Made by a program: the position numbers and the translations under genes | Source: Melioribacteraceae bacterium | GTDB taxonomy: Bacteria > Bacteroidota > Ignavibacteria > Ignavibacteriales > Melioribacteraceae | Assembly (NCBI GenBank): GCA_027036655.1 | Contig: JALWEC010000099.1 | Span: 1 to 15,958 of the forward strand | DNA: 15,958 bases | Reading direction: 5' to 3' | The notes under the pieces: generated by a model | Told to the model about the DNA's origin: nothing | Seen by the model: only the letters and a program-made list of their open reading frames with translations | The model's database searches: none | In this document: positions 1 to 9,662 of the stretch, piece after piece | Layout of the letters: the number at the start of each line of letters is the position of its first letter | Position numbering within the stretch: the stretch's first letter is position 1

Positions 1-1560
1 GCGTACTATATGCAGAATAAACGGGACAGCGCCTATGCCGTGTGGGATAAGGCGGTAAATCTTAAAAAAAACAACGAAGTTAATTACAGAATAATCGCAA
101 ATTACGCCCTTCAGAACAGAGCGTTTGAAAAAGCTCTCGCCTATCTGAAAAAAGCGAAAGAAATATCCCGCGATCCGGCGGGCGCTTCGTTTGATATCGC
201 AAATATTTATTCGATGACGATGGACTACAAATCCGCAGCAAAAGAGTATTGCGGAATTCTTTTGAAAAAACCGAGTATGTTCCCGATTGTCGAGAGAACA
301 ATCGACAAGCTACTAAGCTCTCAAAACGCGGCGAAAGAGATAACGGAAACTTTTGAAAATTGCGCCGGCGAAAATGACGGAAATCATGCAATACAGAAAC
401 TCCTTGTGAATATTTATAAAATAACAGGTGAAAAGGAAAAAGCGTTCCAACTGATAAAGGAAATCAATTCCGCCGAAGATAATAACGGGCGCGCGGTTTT
501 GGATTTCGCCGCGCGTTCATTGCAGTCGGGCGATTTAAACATCGCCGAAAAAGCTTACCGGTATTTGCTGGAAAACAATGAAAACTCTCCCTATCTCGAA
601 AGAGCAAAGTTCGGATTGGCGAAATCTCTTATTGAAAAGAATCGAAAAAAGAGCGACGAGTTTCAGGAAGAGTTGCCTCTATTCCCGAAAAGAGAAATCT
701 CCTCCGAAGTGAAAGAAGCTTTAAATCTTCTCGAGCAAATATCGGGCAATCCGCAAAACGGAAAGCTTGCGCTGAGCGCAAAAATGTTGACGGCGGAAGT
801 CTGCGCGGAATATCCCGAAAAATATCCGCAGGCTATTTCAATTTCAGAAGAAATATTGCATTCGGCAAAAAACTCCGAATATTCGGTAAACGCGCTTCTT
901 CTGCTTGGTAAAACAACTTTGCGCGAAGGCGATTTAAAAAAAGCCGAAAAATATTTTTCCGCCGTCGCCCGTAACCGTTCGGTTAAACCGGAAAATAAAA
1001 ACGAAGCGAATTATTATCTCGGTAAGATAAAGTACTACAACGCAAAGTTTACGGAAGCGTTAAAGCGGCTGGCTCTTTCGGCAAATTATCTTAAAGGGGA
1101 TTTCACAAACGACGCCATTAAACTTAAAAGCTTCATTTCGATATTCAAAAACGATTCGCTAAACTTAGCAGAGTTTGCAAAGGGAGCGTTTTTAATCGAA
1201 CAAAATCTCCCCGACAGCGCGGTTAAAGTTTTTAACGAAATTACCGAAAATAAGCGTGCGATGATATTAAATAATCTCGCCGCGCTGAAAACGGCTGAAA
1301 TTTACATTGCCCTGAAACGGTATAAAGACGCGGAACCGATACTAAAGGAATTGGCGAAGAAGGAAAAACCGGAGATTTATCCGGATAAACCGGCATTCTT
1401 ACTCGGCAGATTACTGCAAAAAGAAGAAAAACTTAAGGAAGCACTGAAGGTATATAATAATTTCCTTGAAAAATATCCCAATTCCTTATATCTTTCCGTA
1501 ATTAGAGAAAATATTAATTTAATAAAAGAAGAGATAAATGGACGAAATAAAAAGCGGTAA
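1..1560 (+). CDS. Tetratricopeptide-repeat protein, 5' end outside the window
   Basis: The reading frame is open to the first base of the window (Ala-Tyr-Tyr precede the first ATG at 10), so the true start is probably upstream and the N-terminus, including any signal peptide, cannot be judged. At least 519 residues are visible. They are almost entirely helical, with repeated TPR-like helix pairs: '[15 protein letters not shown]' near the start, '[15 protein letters not shown]' in the middle, and '[18 protein letters not shown]' near the C-terminus. No catalytic motif is visible. TPR arrays are protein-interaction scaffolds, so the partner is unknown. The last 23 bp overlap the start of clpX in another frame, which implies co-transcription and probable translational coupling. 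It could be an outer-membrane or periplasmic TPR protein or a cytosolic adaptor; the visible part does not decide. Confidence 0.85.
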   Translation, partial: AYYMQNKRDSAYAVWDKAVNLKKNNEVNYRIIANYALQNRAFEKALAYLKKAKEISRDPAGASFDIANIYSMTMDYKSAAKEYCGILLKKPSMFPIVERTIDKLLSSQNAAKEITETFENCAGENDGNHAIQKLLVNIYKITGEKEKAFQLIKEINSAEDNNGRAVLDFAARSLQSGDLNIAEKAYRYLLENNENSPYLERAKFGLAKSLIEKNRKKSDEFQEELPLFPKREISSEVKEALNLLEQISGNPQNGKLALSAKMLTAEVCAEYPEKYPQAISISEEILHSAKNSEYSVNALLLLGKTTLREGDLKKAEKYFSAVARNRSVKPENKNEANYYLGKIKYYNAKFTEALKRLALSANYLKGDFTNDAIKLKSFISIFKNDSLNLAEFAKGAFLIEQNLPDSAVKVFNEITENKRAMILNNLAALKTAEIYIALKRYKDAEPILKELAKKEKPEIYPDKPAFLLGRLLQKEEKLKEALKVYNNFLEKYPNSLYLSVIRENINLIKEEINGRNKKR

Positions 1561-2821
1561 AGGAAAAGGCAATAGCAAAGGTAAAGATACCGGAATAAAA
1601 TGCTCTTTCTGCGGAAGAGACGCAAGCGAAGTAACAAGTATGGTTGCCGGTCCCGACGTTTATATTTGCGATATTTGTATTAAAACAAGCGTAGATATTT
1701 TAAAAAACAACATCGCGGCTTATAATTCACCGAAAGCCGCCAAAGGAATTTTAACGCCGGAAGAAATTAAAGCCCAGTTGGACGAACACATTATCGGACA
1801 GGAAGGCGCGAAAAAAGCTCTCTCCGTTGCTGTTTACAATCACTATAAAAGAATTAGCGCAAAAGAAAGTTACTTTGAGTTAGACGATGTTGAAATCGAG
1901 AAAAGCAACATTATGCTTATCGGTCCTACCGGCGTCGGGAAAACATTGATTGCGCAAACTTTGGCAAAAATACTCGACGTTCCTTTCGCGATTGCCGACG
2001 CTACAACTTTAACCGAAGCCGGTTATGTCGGCGACGATGTGGAATCGGTTCTTGTGCGTTTGCTGCAAGCCGCCGATTACAATCTTGAGCGCGCCCAGCG
2101 GGGAATTATCTACATCGACGAGCTTGACAAAATAGCCCGCAAAAGCGAAAGCACTTCAATTACGCGCGACGTTTCGGGAGAAGGCGTTCAGCAGGCGCTT
2201 CTTAAAATTTTGGAAGGCACCGTTGCGGGAGTTCCGCCGAAAGGAGGAAGAAAACATCCCGAACAAAGTTTGATTAATGTTAACACTAAAAACATTCTCT
2301 TTATTGTCGGCGGCGCGTTTGAAGGAATCGAAAGAATCATTGCTTCGCGCATCAATAAGAACTCAATGGGATTCGGAGCGGAAGTCGAGACCGCCAACGA
2401 ATTGGAAAAAGACGACTTAATCGCGATGACCGAGCCTGACGATTTAATTAAGTTCGGATTAATTCCCGAATTGGTCGGGCGTATTCCCGTAATTTCGCCT
2501 CTGCATTCCTTAAGCAAAGAAGCGATGATTACAATTTTGACAAAACCCAAGAACGCAATCATTAAGCAGTTCCAGAAGCTCTTCAGAATGGAAGGCGTTG
2601 AGTTGGAGTTTGACCCGCTTGCCCTTGAATCTATTGTAGAAAAAGCGTTGGAAAGGAAAACAGGCGCGCGCGCTTTGCGCTCGATTGTAGAGACTACCCT
2701 TATGAATATTATGTACGAACTTCCTTCGGTTGACGGAGTGGAGAAGTGCCTTATCACTCAGCAGGTTGTCGAAGAAAACGCCGACCCGATTTACATCAAA
2801 TCAGATAGAAAAACGGCATAA
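1538..2821 (+). CDS. clpX: ATP-dependent Clp protease ATP-binding subunit ClpX
   Basis: This is the AAA+ unfoldase that recognises tagged or native substrates, unfolds them with ATP and feeds them to ClpP in the cytoplasm. At 427 aa it is the normal family length and appears complete. The N-terminal zinc-binding domain has Cys22, Cys25, Cys44 and Cys47. Walker A is GPTGVGKT (129-136). The substrate-gripping pore loop is GYVG (162-165), and Walker B ends in Asp194-Glu195. The RKH loop is at 238-240 and sensor 2 is GARALR (376-381). The ClpP-docking loop reads MGF (277-279) where E. coli has IGF. The ATG at 1538 follows a purine-rich AAAGAAGAGA and lies inside the 3' end of the TPR gene, so expression is probably coupled to it. 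clpP is not in the window. Residue positions are read from the sequence; roles come from the ClpX family. Confidence 0.98.
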   Translation: MDEIKSGKGKGNSKGKDTGIKCSFCGRDASEVTSMVAGPDVYICDICIKTSVDILKNNIAAYNSPKAAKGILTPEEIKAQLDEHIIGQEGAKKALSVAVYNHYKRISAKESYFELDDVEIEKSNIMLIGPTGVGKTLIAQTLAKILDVPFAIADATTLTEAGYVGDDVESVLVRLLQAADYNLERAQRGIIYIDELDKIARKSESTSITRDVSGEGVQQALLKILEGTVAGVPPKGGRKHPEQSLINVNTKNILFIVGGAFEGIERIIASRINKNSMGFGAEVETANELEKDDLIAMTEPDDLIKFGLIPELVGRIPVISPLHSLSKEAMITILTKPKNAIIKQFQKLFRMEGVELEFDPLALESIVEKALERKTGARALRSIVETTLMNIMYELPSVDGVEKCLITQQVVEENADPIYIKSDRKTA

Positions 2822-3215
2822 AATATACGGCAATAATCAAGCGAATCTGTTTGGCTATAAAGAACAAAAATCAACCGCAAATCGAAGAACGCTAAAACTT
2901 TCAAGTGTTCCGTCTGCAAAAAAGGGAAAGAAAATTGTTTTGTCAATGCCGAGAAAAGCGCGTAATCGGAATAAAGTTCTGCCTATATATTCTTCCGGTA
3001 GTCCGTATTTAATCAATGCATAATAATAGACGCTATGATAATAGAATCAAGTAATAGCCCGTTAAGTAATAAAAAGCGAGAAAAGTTGAGGAAAATCCGT
3101 CAAGTCAAATAGATACCGACCCACATAGCGCATATAGCAGTAAAGAGCGAAAAATGAAGAAAAACAGCATAAATATGTGATAGAAAAAACTAAATAAAGT
3201 AAAACAATATTTTTT

Positions 3216-3256
3216 ATAACCTCAAAAAAAGGTTTTTCCAAAATATCTGAGGTTAT
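3216..3256. repeat. 9-bp inverted repeat with alternative pairing
   Basis: ATAACCTCA (3216-3224) is exactly complementary to TGAGGTTAT (3248-3256) across a 23-nt spacer. The 5-nt core AACCT (3218-3222) could instead pair with AGGTT at 3230-3234, so two mutually exclusive hairpins can be drawn. No T-run follows the larger one, so it is not a typical intrinsic terminator. Its role is unknown and it may be a chance palindrome in AT-rich DNA. Confidence 0.4.
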
Positions 3257-3273
3257 TCAATGGGTCCTCTTAG

Positions 3274-3287
3274 TCCACCGTGGCGGA
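3274..3287. repeat. Small TCCxCC-N2-GGCGGA hairpin
   Basis: TCCACC-GT-GGCGGA forms a six-pair hairpin with a single A-C mismatch. A very similar hairpin, TTCGCC-GA-GGCGGA, occurs at 14339-14352 in another gene-free gap, which suggests a small dispersed palindrome rather than chance. No function is visible. Confidence 0.35.
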
Positions 3288-3411
3288 TTCATTCTTAATT
3301 GCTGCTTGTAACGCTATGTTTTGCAAAGGTTTTTGTTATTTTAAACAAGTATTTCTTTTAATACCGAACATTAGAACAAGCGTGTTCATTGGGATAAAAA
3401 ACTTTTTCAAA

Positions 3412-3443
3412 AAAAAACCTCCGTTAAAAAACGGAGGTTTTTT
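3412..3443. terminator. Strong bidirectional intrinsic terminator
   Basis: AAAAAACCTCCGTT (3412-3425) pairs perfectly with AACGGAGGTTTTTT (3430-3443) over 14 bp around an AAAA loop. The GC core is CCTCCG/CGGAGG, and each strand ends in a run of T. It lies 24 bases beyond the stop codon of the minus-strand peptidase gene and can also stop + strand transcription arriving from clpX, so it separates two convergent units. Confidence 0.93.
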
Positions 3444-3467
3444 CGTTTAACTTTTCTGTAAAAGTAT

Positions 3468-6400
3468 TTACTTTAATAAAACCATCTTTCTCGTGGAACT
3501 GAAAATTTGGTTTCCTTTGTTATCCTTAGCTGTAAGTTTGTAGATGTAAACTCCGGAAGCGAAAACTCCCGCATCCCATTTAACAGAATGGTAACCCGCG
3601 GTTAACTTACCGTTAACCAACTGTGAAACTCTCTGTCCGAGCACGTTGTAAACGTCAAGAGTAACGTTTGAATTAACCGGCAGAGCAAATTTAATCGTAC
3701 TTGTCGGATTAAAGGGGTTAGGATAGTTCTGCGCCAAAATAAATTTATCTGGCACCGGATTCAATCCATTACCGTCGTTTACGGAAACAGGAGTAAGCAA
3801 ATCGAGATATTTACAAATATTCTTAAGAAGTTTCCCTTTTACCGTTCCGTCCGAAATATTAGCGTAATTAAACGACAGATAAACTACCTGCCCGCCATAA
3901 GCAATAACGGAAGATTTGTCGTTATAATCCGTCCATACAGCAACAACATCGTTACTGTCCGCCGGTTCCATCGCGTCTTCGTCACCCCAATCGGAATAGG
4001 TGTGATTGATTGTAAGAGGTAGCTGATTCGGCGAATGCCAGAGCAGCGAACGGATATCTTTATTTTTAATATTGCCGCTGTTGTCGGAAGACCAGCCGGT
4101 TACATGCAAAACCGCCGAAGCTATCGGTTCGGATCTGTTTGCATATCCGAGTTCGCCTCCTTCAATAAGCATCTTGCCATCGTTATTTACCCAATCGATA
4201 ATTTTAGTCTGTAAATTTTCATCCATCGAAGACTGAGACGCTCCCTGCAGATAGAAAATTGCGGAATAATTTGGCCAGGTTGCGGGATCGGTTGAACTTG
4301 GAGTTTCAACGGTACAGCTCATATTCCAAGAGTTAAGAGTATCGGCAATTTCCGCGGAAGTTAATTTGATCCCGTCTATGTTTTTAATCGGAATAGTTCT
4401 TTCCTTATCCGCAAAATAGCCTTTGGAATCGGCTGCCAGAATTAATATTCCGCTCGGAAGTTCGAGAGAAAAGTCCCAAGTTGCATTTCCCGAAACTGTG
4501 ATTAAGGTATCGAGCATTTTGTACCCGCTCGATTTAACTTTTACTTCATAATCAAAGTTAACAATCGTATCGCCGAAAACCCCGGGTTCGCTTGATGAAG
4601 TATAAAGCGTCTTATAAAGTTCGCCTGTGTCGAATCTGTAAAGTTTTACTGTTGCTTCCAAACTTTCGCCCTGTTCGTTTGTTACCGTACCCTGGATATA
4701 GCTTGACGGCGCGCTCTGAAGCGTATCTTCAACCATATTGGATGGATAGTTAACAAAATAATCAAACGACGAGGATTCATATCCGAAAGCTCTTACAAGG
4801 AACGTTGCATTTCCGAGATTAACAGGTTTCGGGGCGATAAAATGTCCGGAAGACGAAGTGTTTACGGAAAAAATATCTTCGTGATTCTGCTGGCAGGAAA
4901 CCACAGCGTCCGGAATTCCATTGCCTTGCGCGTCTCTGATATATCCTTCAACGCTTCCTGTCGCTTTAATTACAGGGAAAATTCGTTGATATGTATTATA
5001 TCCGGGCTGTACTAAAAATGCAATTACAGGATCGGTTGTCGCAGGCGTTACCGACATTGTATCGGCTAAATCTGAATTAAAAACTCCATCTTCGCCGGCT
5101 GTATAAACTACAACTCCGTCTTTGGTTCCGCTTCCTTTAATTGTTCCGGTTAGTCCGACCGAGAATGTATCGACCAAACCGTAAGTGGTTTCAACGGTTA
5201 ATTGCGGATTTGTAAAATCAGTTCCGCCCGTAATAGCGAGCGTATCGGAGAAAAGAAGATAACTGTCCGCCGCGCGTTTTCCCATTACCATAATAAAAGG
5301 ACCGACCGGAGATTCAATTGTTAGATTAGCCGTACCGTTGTTATCGGTTAAAACGGTATCGACAAAATAACCGGGCGCCGAAGCCCAAACCTTTACGCCG
5401 GAAATCGGAGCGTTGGCTGTGTCGGTAACGTTTACGGCAATCTGAGTAGCCGTTTGAATAGCCGCTGAGTTCGGGGTAAGAGTAACGTTTGCCGGTACGA
5501 TTGCCTGAATTTCTTCTACGTAGGGAACTTTGTTCAAAGCCGTAATCGTAAGCGTGTAAACTCCCGCCTCGGAAATAGGTTCGCTGAAATTAAATGTTGC
5601 GTGTCCGTTTTCGTCGGTCATCGCGGAAGCGACAAGCGCGCCATCTTTTGTTAAACCGAGAAGCGCCATTGGAACTCCCGGAACATCAACATCATAAGAA
5701 GACGAGCCTAAAATGATAACGGGTAAATGATTCACGGTCATCTGATCGGGCGTTCCCCAATAAACCATAAGAGAAGGATCTCCGAAGAGCTGGTAGATTT
5801 CCCAGTAATAATGACTTCTGGAGGAGTTAGCGGTAGTAACGGCAAAGTTTCCGACATAAACCATCGCCGATTGCGTGGTTAAATCATCGGTTATATTCGC
5901 GGCGTCATAAGCGCCCATTGAGGTTTCTTCAAAAGTCGGAGTAACGCCGTCGCCAACATGATCAAAATAACCGGTTGACCACCAAACGTCTTCGTCCCAA
6001 TAAGTCGAGTTGGTTCCGCCGATATATCCGATTGCTCCCGCATTGGCTTTTCGTAGCCACGCTTCGCCGAAACATTCGCCGGTGTCAAAAGCGCCGGTTA
6101 AACAGGCGTTTCCTATTGCCAATGTGTATTTGCCGTCGTTGGTAAAATTATGAACGTCCGAAACAGTAAAATTAGGGTCAGCCCAGCTCGTAGGACTTCC
6201 GTGAGCCGTATAATTAATAAAAGCAACGCCGTTGTTAATATCGTTGGTGATCTCAGTTTCAAATTGACCGCTGCCGGTTGTTTCGTACATATTGGTGTTG
6301 AAACCGTTAGCGGCGTTGTAATAGTAAACTTGTCCGTAACGAATAGTAGGATAACCGTGTGATGAAGCATGTGAAGGATCCCATCCGGCAATTAAAGTAA

Positions 6401-7532
6401 TATTATTGAGATAGGAAGGATCTGCGATCTGATATTTTTCGTAATATAAAGTTTTATCCACCTGCGGTTGAAGTTCTTCAACGGTGCGCGCCGAAAATCT
6501 TGCCGGATACATATCAGGCAAAAAGTCACCGGTTACGTCAACAAAAGGCAAATCGGTTACATGGCTTCCGGTTGTTCCGCTAAAAGGATGAATTTGTTCG
6601 GAATCTCCTACAAACAAAACGTAAGTAGGCGCCGGATCATCTTCCGTTGCATTATTATATAAATCATGCAAATAAGTTTTAAGTTCGCTGTTCCCTATCG
6701 AGCCATCGAACGTTTTCAGAATTACGTTAAATCCCTGCTGAGTTTTCCAGTCGATAAAAGGCTGCATAGTCGAAATAAAATTGTTAGGAACAACAATTAC
6801 ATATTTTTGCGGAAACCTAATTAAAGATTGGGGGTCATCTTTTGTATCCAATTTAAAAATATTATCAAAATCGGTCTCAAAAAAAGGAGAATAATATTTT
6901 TCTCTCAGATTTTCGGTAGCCGCAAAATCTGCGTTCTTAAAATTAACGCTTACTACAATGTTATATTTAACACGGAGCAGGTTTTTGACCGGATTATATT
7001 CAACCGGCGCGATTTGAACAAGTGCCAATCTTCTGTAGCGCATTATGCCGAGGATTTTTGTCTCCGCTGTTTTTAAGGAATAAAACTTATCCTCGGAATA
7101 AACCTCTCTGTTAAATTCAAAAGGAACCGCATCTGCGTTTTCGCTCTTTGAAAGCGAGGGCTGCGTCGGCATTAAGGGATTTACAATTCCCCTTTGATTC
7201 AAATCAATTATTTTTTCATCGTAACTGATTATTCGGGCTTCAACGTCGGCGCCGACCGGAATCTCAATAATCTTGTTCATTGTAGGAAGATTCGGTTCGC
7301 CGATATTATGTGAATGATAATTGCCCGGTATTGTTACTTCGGTAAACTCGCCGGCTTTAGTCTCTACATTAAAATATTTAATCTTTCCGATTGAATATTT
7401 CAATTGATAACCGTTGTCATCTTGAGACAGCAAATCAACATTACTTTTGCCACCGGAAACTTTTAACGACTGCGCATTTAATGAAAAGACAATCGCCAAA
7501 ACCATAATAGAAAGTGTTTTTAAAAAACTCAC
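3468..7532 (-). CDS. Secreted gingipain-family (C25) cysteine peptidase with T9SS sorting tail
   Basis: The protein has 1354 residues when read from the GTG at 7532, which has GGAG seven bases upstream. An in-frame ATG at 7643 would add 37 residues in front of the signal peptide and has no comparable site. In order: a signal peptide (about 1-21, ending NAQ); a propeptide-like region to about 236; a C25 catalytic domain (about 237-592) with His444 in YTAHGSP and Cys477 in NACLTG, 33 residues apart like the His211/Cys244 dyad of gingipain RgpB; an Ig-like segment; two carboxypeptidase-regulatory-like beta domains (about 858 and 940 onward); a Rossmann/ThuA-like module (about 1029-1245); and an 86-residue type A T9SS C-terminal domain starting NYPNPFNP. 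It is predicted to cross the outer membrane by T9SS and be anchored or released. Substrate specificity is not readable. A strong terminator follows the gene. Confidence 0.93.
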   Translation of the reverse strand: MSFLKTLSIMVLAIVFSLNAQSLKVSGGKSNVDLLSQDDNGYQLKYSIGKIKYFNVETKAGEFTEVTIPGNYHSHNIGEPNLPTMNKIIEIPVGADVEARIISYDEKIIDLNQRGIVNPLMPTQPSLSKSENADAVPFEFNREVYSEDKFYSLKTAETKILGIMRYRRLALVQIAPVEYNPVKNLLRVKYNIVVSVNFKNADFAATENLREKYYSPFFETDFDNIFKLDTKDDPQSLIRFPQKYVIVVPNNFISTMQPFIDWKTQQGFNVILKTFDGSIGNSELKTYLHDLYNNATEDDPAPTYVLFVGDSEQIHPFSGTTGSHVTDLPFVDVTGDFLPDMYPARFSARTVEELQPQVDKTLYYEKYQIADPSYLNNITLIAGWDPSHASSHGYPTIRYGQVYYYNAANGFNTNMYETTGSGQFETEITNDINNGVAFINYTAHGSPTSWADPNFTVSDVHNFTNDGKYTLAIGNACLTGAFDTGECFGEAWLRKANAGAIGYIGGTNSTYWDEDVWWSTGYFDHVGDGVTPTFEETSMGAYDAANITDDLTTQSAMVYVGNFAVTTANSSRSHYYWEIYQLFGDPSLMVYWGTPDQMTVNHLPVIILGSSSYDVDVPGVPMALLGLTKDGALVASAMTDENGHATFNFSEPISEAGVYTLTITALNKVPYVEEIQAIVPANVTLTPNSAAIQTATQIAVNVTDTANAPISGVKVWASAPGYFVDTVLTDNNGTANLTIESPVGPFIMVMGKRAADSYLLFSDTLAITGGTDFTNPQLTVETTYGLVDTFSVGLTGTIKGSGTKDGVVVYTAGEDGVFNSDLADTMSVTPATTDPVIAFLVQPGYNTYQRIFPVIKATGSVEGYIRDAQGNGIPDAVVSCQQNHEDIFSVNTSSSGHFIAPKPVNLGNATFLVRAFGYESSSFDYFVNYPSNMVEDTLQSAPSSYIQGTVTNEQGESLEATVKLYRFDTGELYKTLYTSSSEPGVFGDTIVNFDYEVKVKSSGYKMLDTLITVSGNATWDFSLELPSGILILAADSKGYFADKERTIPIKNIDGIKLTSAEIADTLNSWNMSCTVETPSSTDPATWPNYSAIFYLQGASQSSMDENLQTKIIDWVNNDGKMLIEGGELGYANRSEPIASAVLHVTGWSSDNSGNIKNKDIRSLLWHSPNQLPLTINHTYSDWGDEDAMEPADSNDVVAVWTDYNDKSSVIAYGGQVVYLSFNYANISDGTVKGKLLKNICKYLDLLTPVSVNDGNGLNPVPDKFILAQNYPNPFNPTSTIKFALPVNSNVTLDVYNVLGQRVSQLVNGKLTAGYHSVKWDAGVFASGVYIYKLTAKDNKGNQIFSSTRKMVLLK

Positions 7533-7576
7533 TGTAAAACTCCATTTAATAATTTGTAAATTTGTAAATGAATTCA

Positions 7577-7605
7577 ATAATATTACAATTATTTTTAAAA
7601 TGCAA
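7577..7605 (-). promoter_or_regulatory. Possible promoter of the C25 peptidase gene
   Basis: On the minus strand, TTGCAT (7605-7600) and TATTAT (7582-7577) are separated by 17 nt. They would start transcription about 38 bases before the GTG at 7532. The -35 match is weak (three of six to TTGACA) and the region is AT-rich, so this is a tentative assignment. Organisms of the Bacteroidota group may also use different promoter consensus sequences. Confidence 0.35.
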
Positions 7606-7636
7606 TTGACTGCGGCAAAACAAATCGGAACTTTTC

Positions 7637-7666
7637 TTGACAATTAAATAATTATTAAAAAATAAT
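7637..7666 (+). promoter_or_regulatory. Possible promoter of the mutA-mutB-ATPase unit
   Basis: TTGACA (7637-7642) is a perfect sigma-70-type -35. AATAAT (7661-7666) lies 18 nt downstream and matches TATAAT at five of six positions. Two copies of TACTTTTG (7669-7676 and 7678-7685) follow, each matching the TAnnTTTG -7 element described for Bacteroidota. The TTG of the TTGACA box is too far from them (29 nt to the first copy) for the usual spacing. Either reading gives a start just ahead of mutA and back to back with the peptidase promoter. Confidence 0.42.
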
Positions 7667-7724
7667 TCTACTTTTGTTACTTTTGTTAATGGACTTAAAA
7701 ACGGAATTTAATACGGAAAAATTA

Positions 7725-9662
7725 ATGACGGGAAAAAATATTAATATTGAAAAGGAATTTCCACAGGAAAGTTTTGATGTTTGGAAAGAAAAAGTAATTA
7801 AGGATTTGAAAGGAAAACCGTTCGATTCATTAAAAACAGAAACCTACGAAGGAATAACGCTTTCGCCGCTATACGATTTTGAAGGGACAAAAAAGCTGAT
7901 AGAAAAAATTCCTTACCCGTCTCAAATAAACTTTCGTCGAGGCTTTAAAGCTTCCGGATATTCGCTAAAGGATTGGGAAATAGCCCAAGGAATTTACCTG
8001 ACAAGCCCGAAAGCTTTTAACGAAACCGCTCTTCATGATTTACGGGAAAGAATAAATTCCGTGTCGGTAAAGATTAACGGATTGAACGGTAAGTTGCTTA
8101 GGGATAAATTTTCGCTGCAAGTAAAAAGTTACAATGATTTTAAAACAGCGTTTCACGGTATCGATTTCTCACGCGCTCCCGCTCACTTAGCTTTCTCGTC
8201 GGATTATATTAAATTTTACGATTACTTAAACCGCTTCTCCGACGAAGAAAAAATATCAGCCGAAAATTTTAGAGGCAGTTTCACAGCCGACCCGATTTCC
8301 ACATTTATTACGGCGGGAAAACTTCCGCAGTCTGAATTGAATGACGATTCATTAAAGTTCGCTGATTATGTAAAGGTTATGTCGGAGCGTTTCCCTCCGG
8401 CAAGAACAATCGGCGTTGACGCTTCGATATACGGAGCCGCCGGCGCGAACGCGGTACATGAGCTGGCTTTCGCGATAGCAACCGGAGTTGAATATTTTAA
8501 CTTTCTGAATAACAAATTATCTAATGAGACAATTGCCAAAAAGATAAAATTTTCGTTTAGCATAGGCGCAAACTTTTTTATGGAAATTACCAAACTTCGC
8601 GCATTTAGAATTTTGTGGGATTCCGTTCTTGCGGGTTTCGGAGTTAAAGAAAAAATTCAAAGAGTTCTGGTTGAAGTGCGAAGCTCGCAGTTTACTCAAA
8701 CTTTTACCGAACCTTATTCCAACATGCTTCGGGTTACAACGGAAGCCATGGCGGGAGTTATCGGCGGAGCGGATTTGATTCATGTCGCTCCCTTTAATGT
8801 AGGATTTGAAATACCGGATGAATTCTCCCGCAGAATAGCGGCAAATGTTCAAATAATAATTCGCGAAGAGACAAGCGTCAGAGAAGTGATTGACGCCGCC
8901 GCAGGCTCCTACTACGTCGAGACTTTGACAGACGAATTGGTTTCCAAAGCTTGGACATTGTTTCAATCAATTGAGGAAAACGGCGGGATGATTAAATCCT
9001 TAAAAAAAGGAATTCCCCAAAAATTAATCGCGGAAGTTCGGGAAAGAAAAATCGCAGACTTGAAGAAAAGAAAATTATCCTTAATCGGAACAAACGTTTA
9101 CGTGAAAAATTCCGGAGAAATTCCGGAAGAAGTTCAACCGGAAAAAACGGCTGACACCGCTTTCACAAATTCTTGGGATGAAATTGAGCCGTTTGATTTT
9201 AGCAGAGCGTCGGAAATTTTTGAAGAGCTTCTTAAATCGGTTAACAACTATGCTATGGAACATGGGAACTTCCCCGGCGTTGAAGGAATTGCCGTCGGTA
9301 AGATTTCAGACTACAAGCCGCGCGCCGATTTTAGTCGCGCGCTTTTTGAAACCGCAGCTTTTAAGATGAACTTAACTCCGTTTGAAAATTTAAGAGACGC
9401 CGAAGAAACCGTGAGAAAATCTTCGCGTAAAATAATACTGCTCGCTTCCACGGATAAAATTTACCTCGACTCTATTTCACAACTGAAAAACCTAATCGCA
9501 AGCAATAAAACCAAGACTTTCGTTATCGCCGGCAGACCACCTGAGGTTGTTTCCGAACTCCAAAATTTTAAAAACCTGCATTTTATTTTTGCCGGAATGA
9601 ATGTTTACGATTTTCTGAAAAAACTTTTTGAAACTAAATTTTTAAGTAAAGAAAATGTCTAA
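7725..9662 (+). CDS. mutA: Methylmalonyl-CoA mutase small (non-catalytic) subunit
   Basis: This is the partner subunit of adenosylcobalamin-dependent methylmalonyl-CoA mutase, which interconverts (R)-methylmalonyl-CoA and succinyl-CoA in the cytoplasm. With the ATG at 7725 (GGA seven bases upstream) it has 645 aa, close to the usual small-subunit size. An ATG at 7689 would add 12 residues but lacks a visible ribosome-binding site. The N-terminus has the family pattern EFPQ...W...V.KDLKG followed by TYEGIT.SPLYDFE. A TIM-barrel body follows, containing [20 protein letters not shown] and [20 protein letters not shown]. The C-terminal Rossmann-like segment has no DxHxxG cobalamin motif, as expected for the small subunit, so catalysis belongs to MutB. 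The last 8 bp overlap mutB, which suits balanced synthesis of a heterodimer. Confidence 0.95.
   Translation: MTGKNINIEKEFPQESFDVWKEKVIKDLKGKPFDSLKTETYEGITLSPLYDFEGTKKLIEKIPYPSQINFRRGFKASGYSLKDWEIAQGIYLTSPKAFNETALHDLRERINSVSVKINGLNGKLLRDKFSLQVKSYNDFKTAFHGIDFSRAPAHLAFSSDYIKFYDYLNRFSDEEKISAENFRGSFTADPISTFITAGKLPQSELNDDSLKFADYVKVMSERFPPARTIGVDASIYGAAGANAVHELAFAIATGVEYFNFLNNKLSNETIAKKIKFSFSIGANFFMEITKLRAFRILWDSVLAGFGVKEKIQRVLVEVRSSQFTQTFTEPYSNMLRVTTEAMAGVIGGADLIHVAPFNVGFEIPDEFSRRIAANVQIIIREETSVREVIDAAAGSYYVETLTDELVSKAWTLFQSIEENGGMIKSLKKGIPQKLIAEVRERKIADLKKRKLSLIGTNVYVKNSGEIPEEVQPEKTADTAFTNSWDEIEPFDFSRASEIFEELLKSVNNYAMEHGNFPGVEGIAVGKISDYKPRADFSRALFETAAFKMNLTPFENLRDAEETVRKSSRKIILLASTDKIYLDSISQLKNLIASNKTKTFVIAGRPPEVVSELQNFKNLHFIFAGMNVYDFLKKLFETKFLSKENV

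Larger units (their letters stand above)
2822..3411. other. Gene-free gap after clpX
   Basis: No convincing gene is present in these 590 bases. A weak + frame runs out of the clpX 3' end to 3023, but it lacks a ribosome-binding site and has no family features. The stretch is AT-rich and contains the two short inverted repeats listed separately (3216-3256 and 3274-3287). There is no strong hairpin-plus-T-run terminator directly after the clpX stop, so clpX transcripts may run to the bidirectional terminator at 3412-3443. Confidence 0.6.

Noticed and set aside
2188..2757. Long antisense frame (189 codons) inside clpX
   Set aside because: A shadow of a conserved gene; no motif or ribosome-binding site.
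2730..3023. Open + frame of 97 codons overlapping the 3' end of clpX
   Set aside because: Its first 92 bases lie inside clpX, there is no ribosome-binding site, and the composition is like translated noncoding DNA.
7669..7685. Tandem TACTTTTG as a Bacteroidota-type -7 promoter element
   Set aside because: No TTG element at the expected distance upstream; kept only as a remark under the sigma-70-like promoter.
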